This document shows, piece by piece, positions 33,566 through 41,902 of a stretch of DNA of 64,000 bases. The notes beneath the pieces are model-generated. The model had not been told where the DNA came from and ran no database searches. It saw nothing but the letters and a program-made list of their open reading frames with translations. Origin of the DNA: Conyzicola nivalis (GTDB taxonomy: Bacteria; Actinomycetota; Actinomycetes; Actinomycetales; Microbacteriaceae); NCBI RefSeq assembly GCF_014639655.1, contig NZ_BMGB01000001.1, forward strand, positions 2,624,245 through 2,688,244, in the 5' to 3' direction. Position 1 is the first letter of the stretch, and each line of letters opens with the position of its first letter. The position numbers and the translations under genes were made by a program.

Positions 33566-34753
33566 ATGCTTCGTTCTCTCTACGCAGGTATCTCCGGTCT
33601 TCGCTCGCATCAGACCATGCTCGACGTCACCGGCAACAACATCGCCAACGTCAACACCACCGCGTTCAAGTCGTCGTCTACCCAGTTCCAGGACACGCTC
33701 TCGCAGCTCACCACCGGTGCCGCCGGTCCTCAGGACGGCGTCGGCGGAACCAACCCCGCCCAGGTCGGCCTCGGCGTGCTCGTCGCGGGCATCTCGACCA
33801 ACTTCGCGCAGGGCTCGACGCAGGCCACCGGCCGCGCCACGAACCTGATGATCTCGGGCGACGGCTTCTTCGTCACCCGCCTCGGCAACCAGACCTCCTA
33901 CACCCGCGCCGGCGACTTCGACTTCGACGCCGAGGGCCGCCTGGTCAGCCCCGACGGTTCGCTCGTCCAGGGCTGGGGCGCCGTCAACGGTGTGGTCACC
34001 GACGGCGGTCTCGTCGGCGACATCCAGCTGCCGCTGAAGGCGATCTCCCCCGGCGAGGTCACCACCACGGCGACCGTCGGTGGCAACGTGCCCTCCGACG
34101 CCGCGATCGGCACGGTGCTTGTGCGCGACGTCGAGGTCTTCGACGCCTCGGGCGCCTCGCGCAGCATGGCCATCACGTTCACCAAGTCGGCCGCGGGCTG
34201 GGACGTCTCGGCATCCGACCCGAACAACCCCGCCGGTGCGGCGACCGGTGCGAAGGCGCTCACCTTCGCCAACGGCGTGCAGACCTCGGCGGCCGGCCCG
34301 CTCGTGGTCGGCGGTATCTCGGTCGACCTCGGCAAGGTCAGCGGCTTCGCGGCCCTCACCACCGTCGCCGTCACCGACAAGAACGGCCTCGACGCCGGGA
34401 CGCTCGAGTCGTACACACTGTCGAAGGACGGCACGCTCATCGGCTCGTTCAGCAACGGCGCCTCCCAGGCGCTCGGCCGTGTCGTGCTCGCCACGTTCGA
34501 CAACCCGGGCGGCCTCGAGAAGGCCGGATCGTCGTCGTATCGCGCCACGTTCAACTCGGGGGAGGCCACGGTCGGCGCACCAGGCTCGGCCGGCTACGGC
34601 TCGCTCACGAGCGGCGCCCTCGAAATGTCGAACGTCGACCTCTCGCAGGAGTTCACCAACCTGATCGTCGCCCAGCGCGGCTTCCAGGCAAACGCCCGCA
34701 TCATCACCACCTCCGACGAGGTACTGCAGGAGCTCACCAACCTCAAGCGCTAG
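33566..34753 (+). CDS. flgE: Flagellar hook protein FlgE
   Basis: A 395-residue hook subunit. LRSLYAGISGLRSHQTMLDV and TGNNIANVNTTAFKSSSTQF at the N-terminus and SNVDLSQEFTNLIVAQRGFQ plus ANARIITTSDEVLQELTNLK at the C-terminus are the standard ends; the middle (TYTRAGDFDF-like and beta-rich segments) forms D1/D2. It is the last gene before the inverted repeat and promoter at 34772-34815. No flgF or flgG rod genes flank it. Confidence 0.93.
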   Translation: MLRSLYAGISGLRSHQTMLDVTGNNIANVNTTAFKSSSTQFQDTLSQLTTGAAGPQDGVGGTNPAQVGLGVLVAGISTNFAQGSTQATGRATNLMISGDGFFVTRLGNQTSYTRAGDFDFDAEGRLVSPDGSLVQGWGAVNGVVTDGGLVGDIQLPLKAISPGEVTTTATVGGNVPSDAAIGTVLVRDVEVFDASGASRSMAITFTKSAAGWDVSASDPNNPAGAATGAKALTFANGVQTSAAGPLVVGGISVDLGKVSGFAALTTVAVTDKNGLDAGTLESYTLSKDGTLIGSFSNGASQALGRVVLATFDNPGGLEKAGSSSYRATFNSGEATVGAPGSAGYGSLTSGALEMSNVDLSQEFTNLIVAQRGFQANARIITTSDEVLQELTNLKR

Positions 34754-34771
34754 CTTTTTCCAGCCGCAAGG

Positions 34772-34815
34772 ATCGGCCGTCGTTTGCCTAACACCGGGTA
34801 AACGACGGCCGATAG
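34772..34815 (+). promoter_or_regulatory. Sigma-28 promoter of flbD-motAB inside a 14-bp inverted repeat
   Basis: ATCGGCCGTCGTTT (34772-34785) pairs perfectly with AAACGACGGCCGAT (34800-34813). The -35 CTAA (34788-34791) lies in the loop and the -10 GCCGATAG (34808-34815) overlaps the right arm; the spacer is 16 bases. The hairpin can end flgE mRNA while the same DNA starts the flbD transcript. Confidence 0.85.
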
Positions 34816-34825
34816 TGCTTGGTAA

Positions 34826-34844
34826 GCGACCCAGGAAGGGTCGC
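34826..34844 (+). promoter_or_regulatory. Candidate CsrA-binding hairpin in flbD leader
   Basis: GCGACCC (34826-34832) and GGGTCGC (34838-34844) enclose AGGAA, a 7-base-pair stem with GGA in the loop. It starts about 5 bases after the predicted transcript start. Two further GGA triplets (34854-34859 region) lie at the translation start. Confidence 0.6.
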
Positions 34845-34864
34845 CTCTACCGGGGATGGATTCC

Positions 34865-35182
34865 ATGATCGTTGTCACGCGGCTTAATGACAGCCAGTTT
34901 GCGATCAATCCCGACCTCATCGAGCGCGTCCACTCGAACCCCGACACCACCCTCGTGATGGTCGACGGAGCCAAGTACATCGTCACCGAGTCGATGGAAC
35001 AGGTGATCGACAAGATCGCCACCTACCGGGCGCGCGTCATCGCCCTCACCCACGAGCTCTCGCAGTCAGGCCAGCCGGCCGGCGTGCGCGCTCTCGGCCT
35101 GGTCAGCTCGATCGACCCGGCCAGCCACCCTGTCAACGACGAGGCCGACGGCGTCACCTCGATGGGCCCGAGGAAGCTGTAA
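34865..35182 (+). CDS. flbD: FlbD-like flagellar protein
   Basis: The ATG at 34865 is preferred because the product then begins MIVVTRLNDSQFAINPDLIE, as FlbD/YlzI proteins do; ATG at 34856 would add three residues. The product has 105 residues. The core VHSNPDTTLVMVDGAKYIVT and ESMEQVIDKIATYRARVIAL are family-typical; the C-terminal 35 residues extend beyond the usual short protein. FlbD proteins lie between flgE and motA in many Gram-positive loci; their function is not settled. First gene of flbD-motA-motB. Confidence 0.85.
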   Translation: MIVVTRLNDSQFAINPDLIERVHSNPDTTLVMVDGAKYIVTESMEQVIDKIATYRARVIALTHELSQSGQPAGVRALGLVSSIDPASHPVNDEADGVTSMGPRKL

Positions 35183-35184
35183 TC

Positions 35185-35949
35185 ATGGATCCCGCAACCA
35201 TAATCGGGCTGCTCATCGCCTTCGGCTCGCTGTTCGCGATGATCACCCTCGAGGGCGCGAACGTATCGTCCGTTCTCCTGCCGGCCCCGATCATCCTCGT
35301 CTTCGGCGCGACCATCGCGGTCGGCATCGCCGGCGGGACCATCAAAGACGCCATCTCGGCGTTCAAGGCTCTTCCCGGCGCCTTCATCGGCAAAACCTCG
35401 AAGCCGCAGGCCACGATCGACCAGCTCGTCACCCTCGCCGAGAAGGCGCGCAGCGACGGACTGCTCTCGCTCGAGCAGGAGGCCGAGAGCGTCGACGACC
35501 CGTTCCTGAAGGGCGCGCTGCAGAACGTGGCCGACGGCACCGACGGCGAAGAGCTGCGCATCCTGCTCGAAGACGAACTCGCGACGAAGGCCAAGTCGCA
35601 GCGCAACGCGGCGAAGTACTTCACCACGATGGGCGGCTACGCGCCGACGGTCGGGATCATCGGCACCGTCGTGTCGCTCACCCACGTGCTCGAGAACCTG
35701 TCTGTGCCCGAGGAGCTCGGCCACATGATCGCGGCGGCGTTCGTCGCCACCCTGTGGGGCCTGCTCTCGGCCAACTTCATCTGGCTGCCGATCGGCGCCC
35801 GTCTCCGCCGCCTCTCCGACCTCGACGTCGAGCGCATGACGCTGACCATGGAGGGTGTGCTCGCCATCCAGGCAGGCAGCCAGCCGCGGCTGCTCGGCGA
35901 GCGGCTGCGCGCCATGGTGCCCGCCGACCAACTGGCAAAAGCAGCATGA
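35185..35949 (+). CDS. motA: Flagellar stator protein MotA
   Basis: A 254-residue protein with four membrane segments (about residues 3-22, 32-50, 150-170 and 183-203). The cytosolic loop carries LLEDELATKAKSQRNAAKYF and the TM3 entrance YAPTVGIIGTVVSLTHVLEN holds the conserved prolines and Gly used in ion flow. It forms the ion channel with MotB. It is 2 bases after flbD and overlaps motB (ATGA). Confidence 0.94.
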   Translation: MDPATIIGLLIAFGSLFAMITLEGANVSSVLLPAPIILVFGATIAVGIAGGTIKDAISAFKALPGAFIGKTSKPQATIDQLVTLAEKARSDGLLSLEQEAESVDDPFLKGALQNVADGTDGEELRILLEDELATKAKSQRNAAKYFTTMGGYAPTVGIIGTVVSLTHVLENLSVPEELGHMIAAAFVATLWGLLSANFIWLPIGARLRRLSDLDVERMTLTMEGVLAIQAGSQPRLLGERLRAMVPADQLAKAA

Positions 35950-36788
35950 GCACGCCGCGTAAGCGCGGCGGCCTCGAAGAGGAGCACGTCGAGCACGTCG
36001 ACGAACGGTGGATGGCCTCCTACATGGACATGGTCACCGTGCTCATGTGCATGTTCATCGTGCTGTTCGCCATGTCGAGCGTCGACGCCGACAAGTTCGA
36101 GAAACTCAAGAATTCGCTCGCCACCGGCTTCGGCGCGACCGAGGTCGGGTCCGTCGACACCGCGGAGGGCGTCGTCGTGCCGGCCGACAAGGTCGGCGCG
36201 GAGGGCGAACCCGTCGAGGTGCCCCTCACCGACCTCGACCTGGCCAAGGCCGAGGTCGACGAACTCGAGCAGCTCAAGGAGCAGATCCGGCTGAACCTCG
36301 CCGCCCAGTCCCTCGAGCACACGGTCGATTTCAAGATCGACGAACGTGGGCTCACCATCCGCCTCGTCGGTTCGGAGACCTTCTTCGGCTCGAACAGCAC
36401 CGACCTGGCCGGTGTCGCCCCCGCCGTGCTCGACGCCGTGTCGCCCGTGCTGTCGGCGACCAGCTACCAGATCGCCGTCGAGGGGCACGCCGACAGCCGG
36501 GCGCCCGGCGCCCCGTTCCCCACCAACTGGGAGCTCTCCTCCGGCCGCGCGACGCAGGTCCTGCGCCGGCTGGTCGAGAACGGCCACGTCGGCCAGGAAC
36601 GCATCGGCGCCGTCGGCTACGGCTCGGCCAGGCCCGTCGCTACCGGCGGAAGCGAGGCCGACATGGCCGCGAACCGCCGGGTCGACATCGTCGTGATCTC
36701 CGACCAACCCGAGTCCGTGCGGGCCCTCATCCCCTCGGTTCTCGAGAATTACATCAGCCCGGCGAGTAACGCCTTACCTGCGGGGTAG
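35946..36788 (+). CDS. motB: Flagellar stator protein MotB
   Basis: A 280-residue protein. One membrane segment at about residues 26-46 holds the essential Asp (D28 in SYMDMVTVLMCMFIVLFAM). A plug/linker region rich in acidic residues follows. The OmpA-like peptidoglycan-binding domain spans about 160-265 (FFGSNSTDLAGVAPAVLDAV, then AVEGHADSRAPGAPFPTNWE, LSSGRATQVLRRLVENG). It anchors the stator to the wall. The fliM promoter overlaps its last codons and stop. Confidence 0.94.
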   Translation: MSTPRKRGGLEEEHVEHVDERWMASYMDMVTVLMCMFIVLFAMSSVDADKFEKLKNSLATGFGATEVGSVDTAEGVVVPADKVGAEGEPVEVPLTDLDLAKAEVDELEQLKEQIRLNLAAQSLEHTVDFKIDERGLTIRLVGSETFFGSNSTDLAGVAPAVLDAVSPVLSATSYQIAVEGHADSRAPGAPFPTNWELSSGRATQVLRRLVENGHVGQERIGAVGYGSARPVATGGSEADMAANRRVDIVVISDQPESVRALIPSVLENYISPASNALPAG

Positions 36789-36800
36789 ACCTACCGATAG
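36773..36800 (+). promoter_or_regulatory. Sigma-28 promoter of fliM, probably giving leaderless mRNA
   Basis: CTTA at 36773-36776, 16 bases, ACCGATAG at 36793-36800. It differs from the consensus at one base in each box. The fliM GTG begins only 9 bases after the -10, so the transcript likely starts at or next to the start codon, and no ribosome site fits in between. Confidence 0.7.
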
Positions 36801-36808
36801 TTACCTTC

Positions 36809-37717
36809 GTGACTGTCCAGGAACACATTGCCGTCGGCGCGCCCGCGAAGCCCGCCCCAGTCGTAGAGCTCTACGACTTCCGCCGGCCCACCACTCTCGC
36901 CCGCGAACACTCGCGCGTGCTCGAGCTCGCTTTCGAGACCTTCGCCCGCCAGTGGGGCACGCAGCTCACCGCGAGCGTGCGGATGGTGTCCCAGGTCAGC
37001 TGCGACCAGGTCGCTATGCAGACCTACGACGAATACGCCTCCGGCCTCCCGCCGATGACGGCCATGGTGCTCTGCACCCTCGGGTCCAGCGACGCGAAGG
37101 CCGTGCTGCAGCTTCCCGCCGCCTCCGTGCTCGGCTGGATCACCTACATGCTCGGCGGCAGCCGCCCGCGCGCCGTGGCCGAGCGCAAGTTCACCCAGAT
37201 CGAGCAGGCGCTGGTGCGCAAGCTTTTCGACGACGCGCTCGAAGACCTCCGCTACTCGTTCGGCCCGCTCATCGTCACGCCCATCGCGGTCGACGGCATC
37301 CACTACAACTCGCAGTTCGCCCAGGCAGCCGCGACGGCCGACCTCATGATCGTGGCATCCTTCACCGTGCGCGTCGGCGATACGAGCGCCCAGGCGACCA
37401 TCGCGATCCCCGCCGAGGTGTTGCTGCCGCAGCTCGGTGAGGCGAACCCCACCAGCACCGTCGCCAACGCGAAGGACCTCGTCGCCGCGCAGCTCGGCAG
37501 CGTCCCCGTCGACCTGGCCCTGCGCCTCAGCCCGGCCATGGTCACGCCGAGCCGCATTCTCGGACTCGCCGTCGGCGACGTCCTCGCGATCCCGCACCCG
37601 CAGCATCGCCCATTCGAAATCGCCGTGGACGGCCAGGTTCTGGCCCGCGGAGCGGCGGGGGCAAACGGCGCACGCCTCGCCTGCGTCATCGTCAGTACCA
37701 GCTCCGAGGAGAACTAA
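36809..37717 (+). CDS. fliM: Motor switch protein FliM
   Basis: A 302-residue C-ring protein. VVELYDFRRPTTLAREHSRV near the N-terminus, the CheC-like middle domain (QIEQALVRKLFDDALEDLRY) and the C-terminal SpoA domain (LGSVPVDLALRLSPAMVTPS, then LAVGDVLAIPHPQHRP) are clear. The N-terminal 20 residues lack the LSQxEIDALL motif that docks CheY-phosphate. GTG start; see the promoter at 36773. fliN follows directly. Confidence 0.92.
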   Translation: MTVQEHIAVGAPAKPAPVVELYDFRRPTTLAREHSRVLELAFETFARQWGTQLTASVRMVSQVSCDQVAMQTYDEYASGLPPMTAMVLCTLGSSDAKAVLQLPAASVLGWITYMLGGSRPRAVAERKFTQIEQALVRKLFDDALEDLRYSFGPLIVTPIAVDGIHYNSQFAQAAATADLMIVASFTVRVGDTSAQATIAIPAEVLLPQLGEANPTSTVANAKDLVAAQLGSVPVDLALRLSPAMVTPSRILGLAVGDVLAIPHPQHRPFEIAVDGQVLARGAAGANGARLACVIVSTSSEEN

Positions 37718-38440
37718 GTGAACCCCATCGCCCCGTCGTCCACCGTTCAGGAGGCGACCGCCGCCGCGGAGGCCCTCGTGCGCCTGCTTCCGACGACCGT
37801 CGCGCTCGCCGCGTCGCCGACAAGCGGTTCGGATGTTCCGTTCGGCCTCCAAGCGTCGGCCACCGTCGCCGCCTACGTGGGAGAGATCTCCGCCGACATC
37901 GCGCTCGTTTTGCTCGACTCGGACCAGCTCGTTTCGGCCGCGTCGCCGGACGGCGCCGCCGTCTCGGTCGCCGACGTACTGCGCCCCTCGTTCGAGGCCG
38001 CGACGAACACCCTCGGCACCGGCGTGCTCGGCACCGCCCGTGTCGATGACGCGAGCGCGCTGTTCGGCGACGCCGAGACGGTCGTATTCGCCCTCTCCAA
38101 CGGCGGCGCCACCGCCGGCTGGTTCGCCATCCGCATCCGCACGAGCGGCATCCTCACCGGCGGCCGCAGCCTCGACAACGACGAGATCGTCGGCAAGCTC
38201 GGCCGCATCAACAACGTCGAGATGGCCCTCACCGTCGAGATCGGGCGCACCCGCATCTCGGTGCGGGACGTGCTCGGCCTCGAGCCCGGCGCCGTCATCG
38301 AGCTCGACCGCTCGGCCGGCGCTCCCGCCGACGTGCTGCTCAACGGCCGGCTCATCGCCCACGGCGAGATCGTCGTGATCGGCCAGGACTACGCCGTGCG
38401 CATCACCAAGATCCTCGACGTGATCGAGAGCCTCGCCTAA
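37718..38440 (+). CDS. fliN: Motor switch protein FliN with long N-terminal domain
   Basis: A 240-residue protein. The C-terminal ~75 residues are the SpoA domain (NNVEMALTVEIGRTRISVRD, then VLGLEPGAVIELDRSAG and VVIGQDYAVRITKI) that builds the lower C-ring. The N-terminal ~160 residues resemble a CheC/CheX-like fold in layout, including DVLRPSFEAATNTLG, which recalls the FliY architecture of Bacillus. The CheC phosphatase residues are not clearly conserved. GTG start abuts fliM; stop abuts fliO. Confidence 0.9.
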   Translation: MNPIAPSSTVQEATAAAEALVRLLPTTVALAASPTSGSDVPFGLQASATVAAYVGEISADIALVLLDSDQLVSAASPDGAAVSVADVLRPSFEAATNTLGTGVLGTARVDDASALFGDAETVVFALSNGGATAGWFAIRIRTSGILTGGRSLDNDEIVGKLGRINNVEMALTVEIGRTRISVRDVLGLEPGAVIELDRSAGAPADVLLNGRLIAHGEIVVIGQDYAVRITKILDVIESLA

Positions 38441-38905
38441 ATGGAAACCGTGGTCGTCGCGCTACGGGTCGCACTCTCGCTCGGTGTGGTCTTCGGGCTG
38501 CTGTGGTTCATCCACCGCCGCCTGACGCGCGGGGGAAAGTTGCGCGCTGCGGCGACCCCGATCACCGTTCTGGGCAAGCAGGGCATCGGGGCCAAGGCCT
38601 CGGTCGTCGTGCTCGACGCCGACGGCATGCGTTTTGTGCTCGGCGTCACCGAGAACAACGTCACCGTGCTGCACAGCGCCGAGGCCCCGGCCGCGGCGTT
38701 CGCCGAGATCATGGCGACGACGGCGCCTGCGTCTGTCGACGCGGGCGCGCCCGTCGCAGCACCCGTCGCCAGCGCCGCGCGAAAGGCCGCGACCGACACC
38801 GACGGCCTCGTCGCCCCCGGCCGGGTGCCCGGCGCCCTCGGTGGCTCTATCCTCTCGCCCGCCACCTGGCGTCAGGCCGCCTCCGCAATCGGTCGCCTGC
38901 GGTGA
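38441..38905 (+). CDS. fliO: Flagellar export protein FliO
   Basis: A 154-residue protein with one N-terminal membrane segment (residues 5-25, VVALRVALSLGVVFGLLWFI) and a small cytosolic domain (VLGKQGIGAKASVVVLDADG, then MRFVLGVTENNVTVL). FliO aids assembly of the FliP ring. The C-terminal ~70 residues are Ala-rich and variable. It abuts fliN and overlaps fliP (GTGA). Confidence 0.85.
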   Translation: METVVVALRVALSLGVVFGLLWFIHRRLTRGGKLRAAATPITVLGKQGIGAKASVVVLDADGMRFVLGVTENNVTVLHSAEAPAAAFAEIMATTAPASVDAGAPVAAPVASAARKAATDTDGLVAPGRVPGALGGSILSPATWRQAASAIGRLR

Positions 38906-39744
38906 CCCTCCTCTCCCGCGGCGCCGTCGAGCGTCGCGCTTCGCGGATCCGCGTCGGCGTCATCGCCCTGCTCGTGGTGATGATCGCGATCGCGATCGTG
39001 CTGGTCGTCCCGACCGGCGCCCACGCCGTGGTCGAGCCCACCCCGCCGGTCGATCCGACCGCGCCGGGCGGCGACGGCCTGTCGGTCGAGATCAACGGTC
39101 CGAACGGCGCGCCCTCGTCGGCGATCGTGACCCTCGTCGGTATCACCCTGCTGTCCGTCGCCCCCGCGCTGCTGCTCATGATGACGTCGTTCACCAAGAT
39201 CTTCGTGGTGCTCGCCATGGTGCGCAATGCGCTCGGCCTGCCCTCGATCCCGCCGAACCAGGTGCTCGCCGGCCTGGCCCTGTTCCTCTCGCTGTTCATC
39301 ATGGCGCCGGTGCTCACCGACGTGAACGAGCTCGCCGTGCAGCCCTACCTCAACGGCGAGATCGACGTGACCCAGGCGTTCGACCTCGCATCGGGCCCGC
39401 TGCGCACGTTTATGCTCGCCAACACCCGCGAGGAAGACCTCGCCCTGCTCACCCGCGTCTCGGGCGCCGAGAACCCCGAGAGCCCCGACGACGTTCCGAT
39501 GCTCACGCTCATCCCGTCGTTCATGATCTCCGAACTGCGCGCCGCGTTCATCATCGGCTTCGTCATCTTCGTGCCGTTCCTCGTGATCGACCTCGTGGTC
39601 TCGTCGGCGCTGATGTCGATGGGCATGATGATGCTCCCGCCCGTCATGATCTCGCTGCCGTTCAAGATCCTGCTGTTCGTGCTCGTCGACGGCTGGGCGC
39701 TCGTGATCACCTCGCTCGTCTCGAGCTACCAGGGCGGTGGCTGA
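38902..39744 (+). CDS. fliP: Export gate protein FliP
   Basis: A 280-residue protein starting at GTG 38902. A signal-type segment (residues about 18-42, ending AHA) is followed by four membrane segments. LMMTSFTKIFVVLAMVRNAL, GLALFLSLFIMAPVLTDVNE and the late GFVIFVPFLVIDLVVSSALM are classical FliP signatures. FliP makes the core of the export gate with FliQ and FliR. The usual FliP PS00 motifs are intact. Confidence 0.95.
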   Translation: MTLLSRGAVERRASRIRVGVIALLVVMIAIAIVLVVPTGAHAVVEPTPPVDPTAPGGDGLSVEINGPNGAPSSAIVTLVGITLLSVAPALLLMMTSFTKIFVVLAMVRNALGLPSIPPNQVLAGLALFLSLFIMAPVLTDVNELAVQPYLNGEIDVTQAFDLASGPLRTFMLANTREEDLALLTRVSGAENPESPDDVPMLTLIPSFMISELRAAFIIGFVIFVPFLVIDLVVSSALMSMGMMMLPPVMISLPFKILLFVLVDGWALVITSLVSSYQGGG

Positions 39745-40019
39745 TGGATCCGAACGCGGTTCTCGACATCGGCCTGCAGGCCTGCGTCATCGGCGCCAAG
39801 CTGTGCGCGCCGGTCCTCATCGTGGCGCTCGTCGTCGGCTTCGCCATCTCGCTGCTGCAGTCGATCACGCAGATCCAGGAGGTCACGCTCTCCTTCGTGC
39901 CGAAGCTCGCGGCGGTGGCGATCGCGCTGCTCGTCTCGGGGCACTGGATGATCTCCGAGATGGTCACCTTCACCAACGACCTGTTCGCGCGCATCCCCAG
40001 CCTGCTCGGCGGGGGATGA
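39744..40019 (+). CDS. fliQ: Export gate protein FliQ
   Basis: A 91-residue two-helix membrane protein (segments at about 17-39 and 51-75). LLQSITQIQEVTLSFVPKLA between them is the conserved FliQ loop. Its ATG shares one base with the fliP stop, and fliR starts one base after its own stop. Confidence 0.95.
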   Translation: MDPNAVLDIGLQACVIGAKLCAPVLIVALVVGFAISLLQSITQIQEVTLSFVPKLAAVAIALLVSGHWMISEMVTFTNDLFARIPSLLGGG

Positions 40020-40020
40020 C

Positions 40021-40779
40021 GTGCGAATCGACCTCGACTTCGAGTGGATTGAGGCGGTGATGCTCGCCGGCGTGCGCATGGTCGCGTTCATCGTCATCGC
40101 GCCGCCGTTCTCGTCCAACGCGTTCCCGCTGCGCATCAAGGGCATGCTCGCGCTCGGACTCGCGATCGCCGTCGCCCCGGTCGTGACCCCCGGCTACGTC
40201 TCACCCGACACCGGCACCTACGTCGTCGCCCTCGTGCTCGAGCTCGTTGTCGGCGCCGTGCTCGGCTTCCTCGTGATGATCGTCTTCTCGGCCATCCAGT
40301 CGGCCGGCAACCTCATCGACCTGTTCGGCGGGTTCACCCTCGCCCAGGGCTTCGATCCCCAGCTGCAGGTGAACGGCGCGCAGTTCACCCGCCTGTTCCA
40401 GATGACCGCGCTCGCTTTGATGTTCGCGTCGGGCGGCTACCAGCTGGTTATCGGCGGCCTCGCGGGCACCTTCACCGCTATCCCGATCGGCGGCGGCCTC
40501 GACCTCGCCGTCCCGGTCGAGGCCATCACCATGGCAACGGGCCAGATGCTCATGTCGGCCCTGCAGATCGCCGGCCCCATGATCGTGGTTCTTTTTCTCG
40601 CGGATGCCGGACTCGGTCTCCTCACCCGCGTAGCCCCGGCGCTCAACGCGTTCGCCCTCGGATTCCCGATCAAGATCCTGCTCACCCTGCTGCTGGTACC
40701 CCTGCTCTTCGTCGCGCTGCCGGAAATCGTGAACTCCGTCACCAAGACCGCCGTCGGCGAGCTCGCGGGGGTGAGGTAG
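40021..40779 (+). CDS. fliR: Export gate protein FliR
   Basis: A 252-residue protein with about six membrane segments. AGVRMVAFIVIAPPFSSNAF at the start, GNLIDLFGGFTLAQGFDPQL in the middle and FALGFPIKILLTLLLVPLLF near the end fit FliR. GTG start. Forms the FliPQR gate and contacts FlhB. Confidence 0.94.
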   Translation: MRIDLDFEWIEAVMLAGVRMVAFIVIAPPFSSNAFPLRIKGMLALGLAIAVAPVVTPGYVSPDTGTYVVALVLELVVGAVLGFLVMIVFSAIQSAGNLIDLFGGFTLAQGFDPQLQVNGAQFTRLFQMTALALMFASGGYQLVIGGLAGTFTAIPIGGGLDLAVPVEAITMATGQMLMSALQIAGPMIVVLFLADAGLGLLTRVAPALNAFALGFPIKILLTLLLVPLLFVALPEIVNSVTKTAVGELAGVR

Positions 40780-41901
40780 ATGTCGAACGACTCCGGTGAA
40801 AAGACCGAGCTGGCCACCCAGAAGCGCATGAAAGAGGTGCGCGAGAAGGGCCAGCTCGCCCGCTCGCAAGACCTCACCGCGTGGGTGGGTGTCGGCGCCG
40901 TCGCCGTCATGATCCCGATGACGATCAGCGCCGGAACCGGCGCGACGATGGATCAGCTGTTCACCGTGGCATCCGTCGTCCGCAATCCCGACCCCGAACT
41001 CGCCGTCCAGGCACTCGGTGCCGGTATGGAATCGATCATGGCCATCCTCACGCCGATGGTGGTCGCGGTCGTCGTCGCGGTGCTCGCCGCGGCCGCGATC
41101 CAGGGCGGCATCCACTTCAAGAAGTTCAACGGCAAGTTCGAGCAGTTCAACCTCATCAAGGGACTCGGCACGACCTTCGGCGCGCAGGCCCTGTGGAACG
41201 GCGTGAAGGCGCTGCTCAAGACGGCGGTCGTCACGCTGGTGCTGGTGATGGTGATCCAGGGGCTCATGCCGGTGCTGATGACGGCGGGCGGCCTGCCGAT
41301 CTCCGAGCTCATCGGCGCCGCGACGGGCGGGACCGAGGCGCTCATCCGCTCCGCCGTGATCGCCGGGCTCGTGCTCGCCGCGGCCGACGTGTTCGTGGTG
41401 ATGCGCCGCAACCGCAAGAAGACGCGCATGTCGAAAAAAGAAGTGACCGACGAGAACAAAAGCTCCGAGGGCGACCCGCTGATCAAGTCGCAGCGTCGCG
41501 CGCGGCAGCTGGCTATGAGCCGCAACCGCATGATGAGCGCGGTCGCCGACGCCGACGTCGTGATGGTCAACCCCACCCACTTCGCAGTGGCCCTCAAGTA
41601 CGAGCCGGGCAAGTCGGCACCGCGCGTCGTCGCGAAGGGCGCGGGCGAGGTCGCGGCGCGCATCCGCGAGAGGGCCGAGGAAGACCGGGTGCCGATCGTG
41701 CGCGACATCCCGCTCACCCGCGCGCTGCACAAGGCGTGCGAACTCGGCCAGGAGATCCCGGTCGAGCTCTACACCGCGGTCGCCCAGGTGCTGGCGTTCG
41801 TGATGGCGCTCAAGGCCCGAGGGGCCGCGCAGGGCGTGCACACCATGAGAGAGCCCACGCTCCCCGCCGAACCATCCCCACTGACCACCGGAGGAAACTG
41901 A
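40780..41901 (+). CDS. flhB: Export switch protein FlhB
   Basis: A 373-residue protein. The N-terminal segment KTELATQKRMKEVREKGQLA precedes four membrane segments. The cytosolic domain contains the self-cleavage site NPTH at residues 264-267 (in VMVNPTHFAVALKYEPG), where cleavage between N and P accompanies the hook-to-filament switch. Abuts fliR; flhA starts one base after its stop. Confidence 0.96.
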   Translation: MSNDSGEKTELATQKRMKEVREKGQLARSQDLTAWVGVGAVAVMIPMTISAGTGATMDQLFTVASVVRNPDPELAVQALGAGMESIMAILTPMVVAVVVAVLAAAAIQGGIHFKKFNGKFEQFNLIKGLGTTFGAQALWNGVKALLKTAVVTLVLVMVIQGLMPVLMTAGGLPISELIGAATGGTEALIRSAVIAGLVLAAADVFVVMRRNRKKTRMSKKEVTDENKSSEGDPLIKSQRRARQLAMSRNRMMSAVADADVVMVNPTHFAVALKYEPGKSAPRVVAKGAGEVAARIRERAEEDRVPIVRDIPLTRALHKACELGQEIPVELYTAVAQVLAFVMALKARGAAQGVHTMREPTLPAEPSPLTTGGN

Positions 41902-41902
41902 C

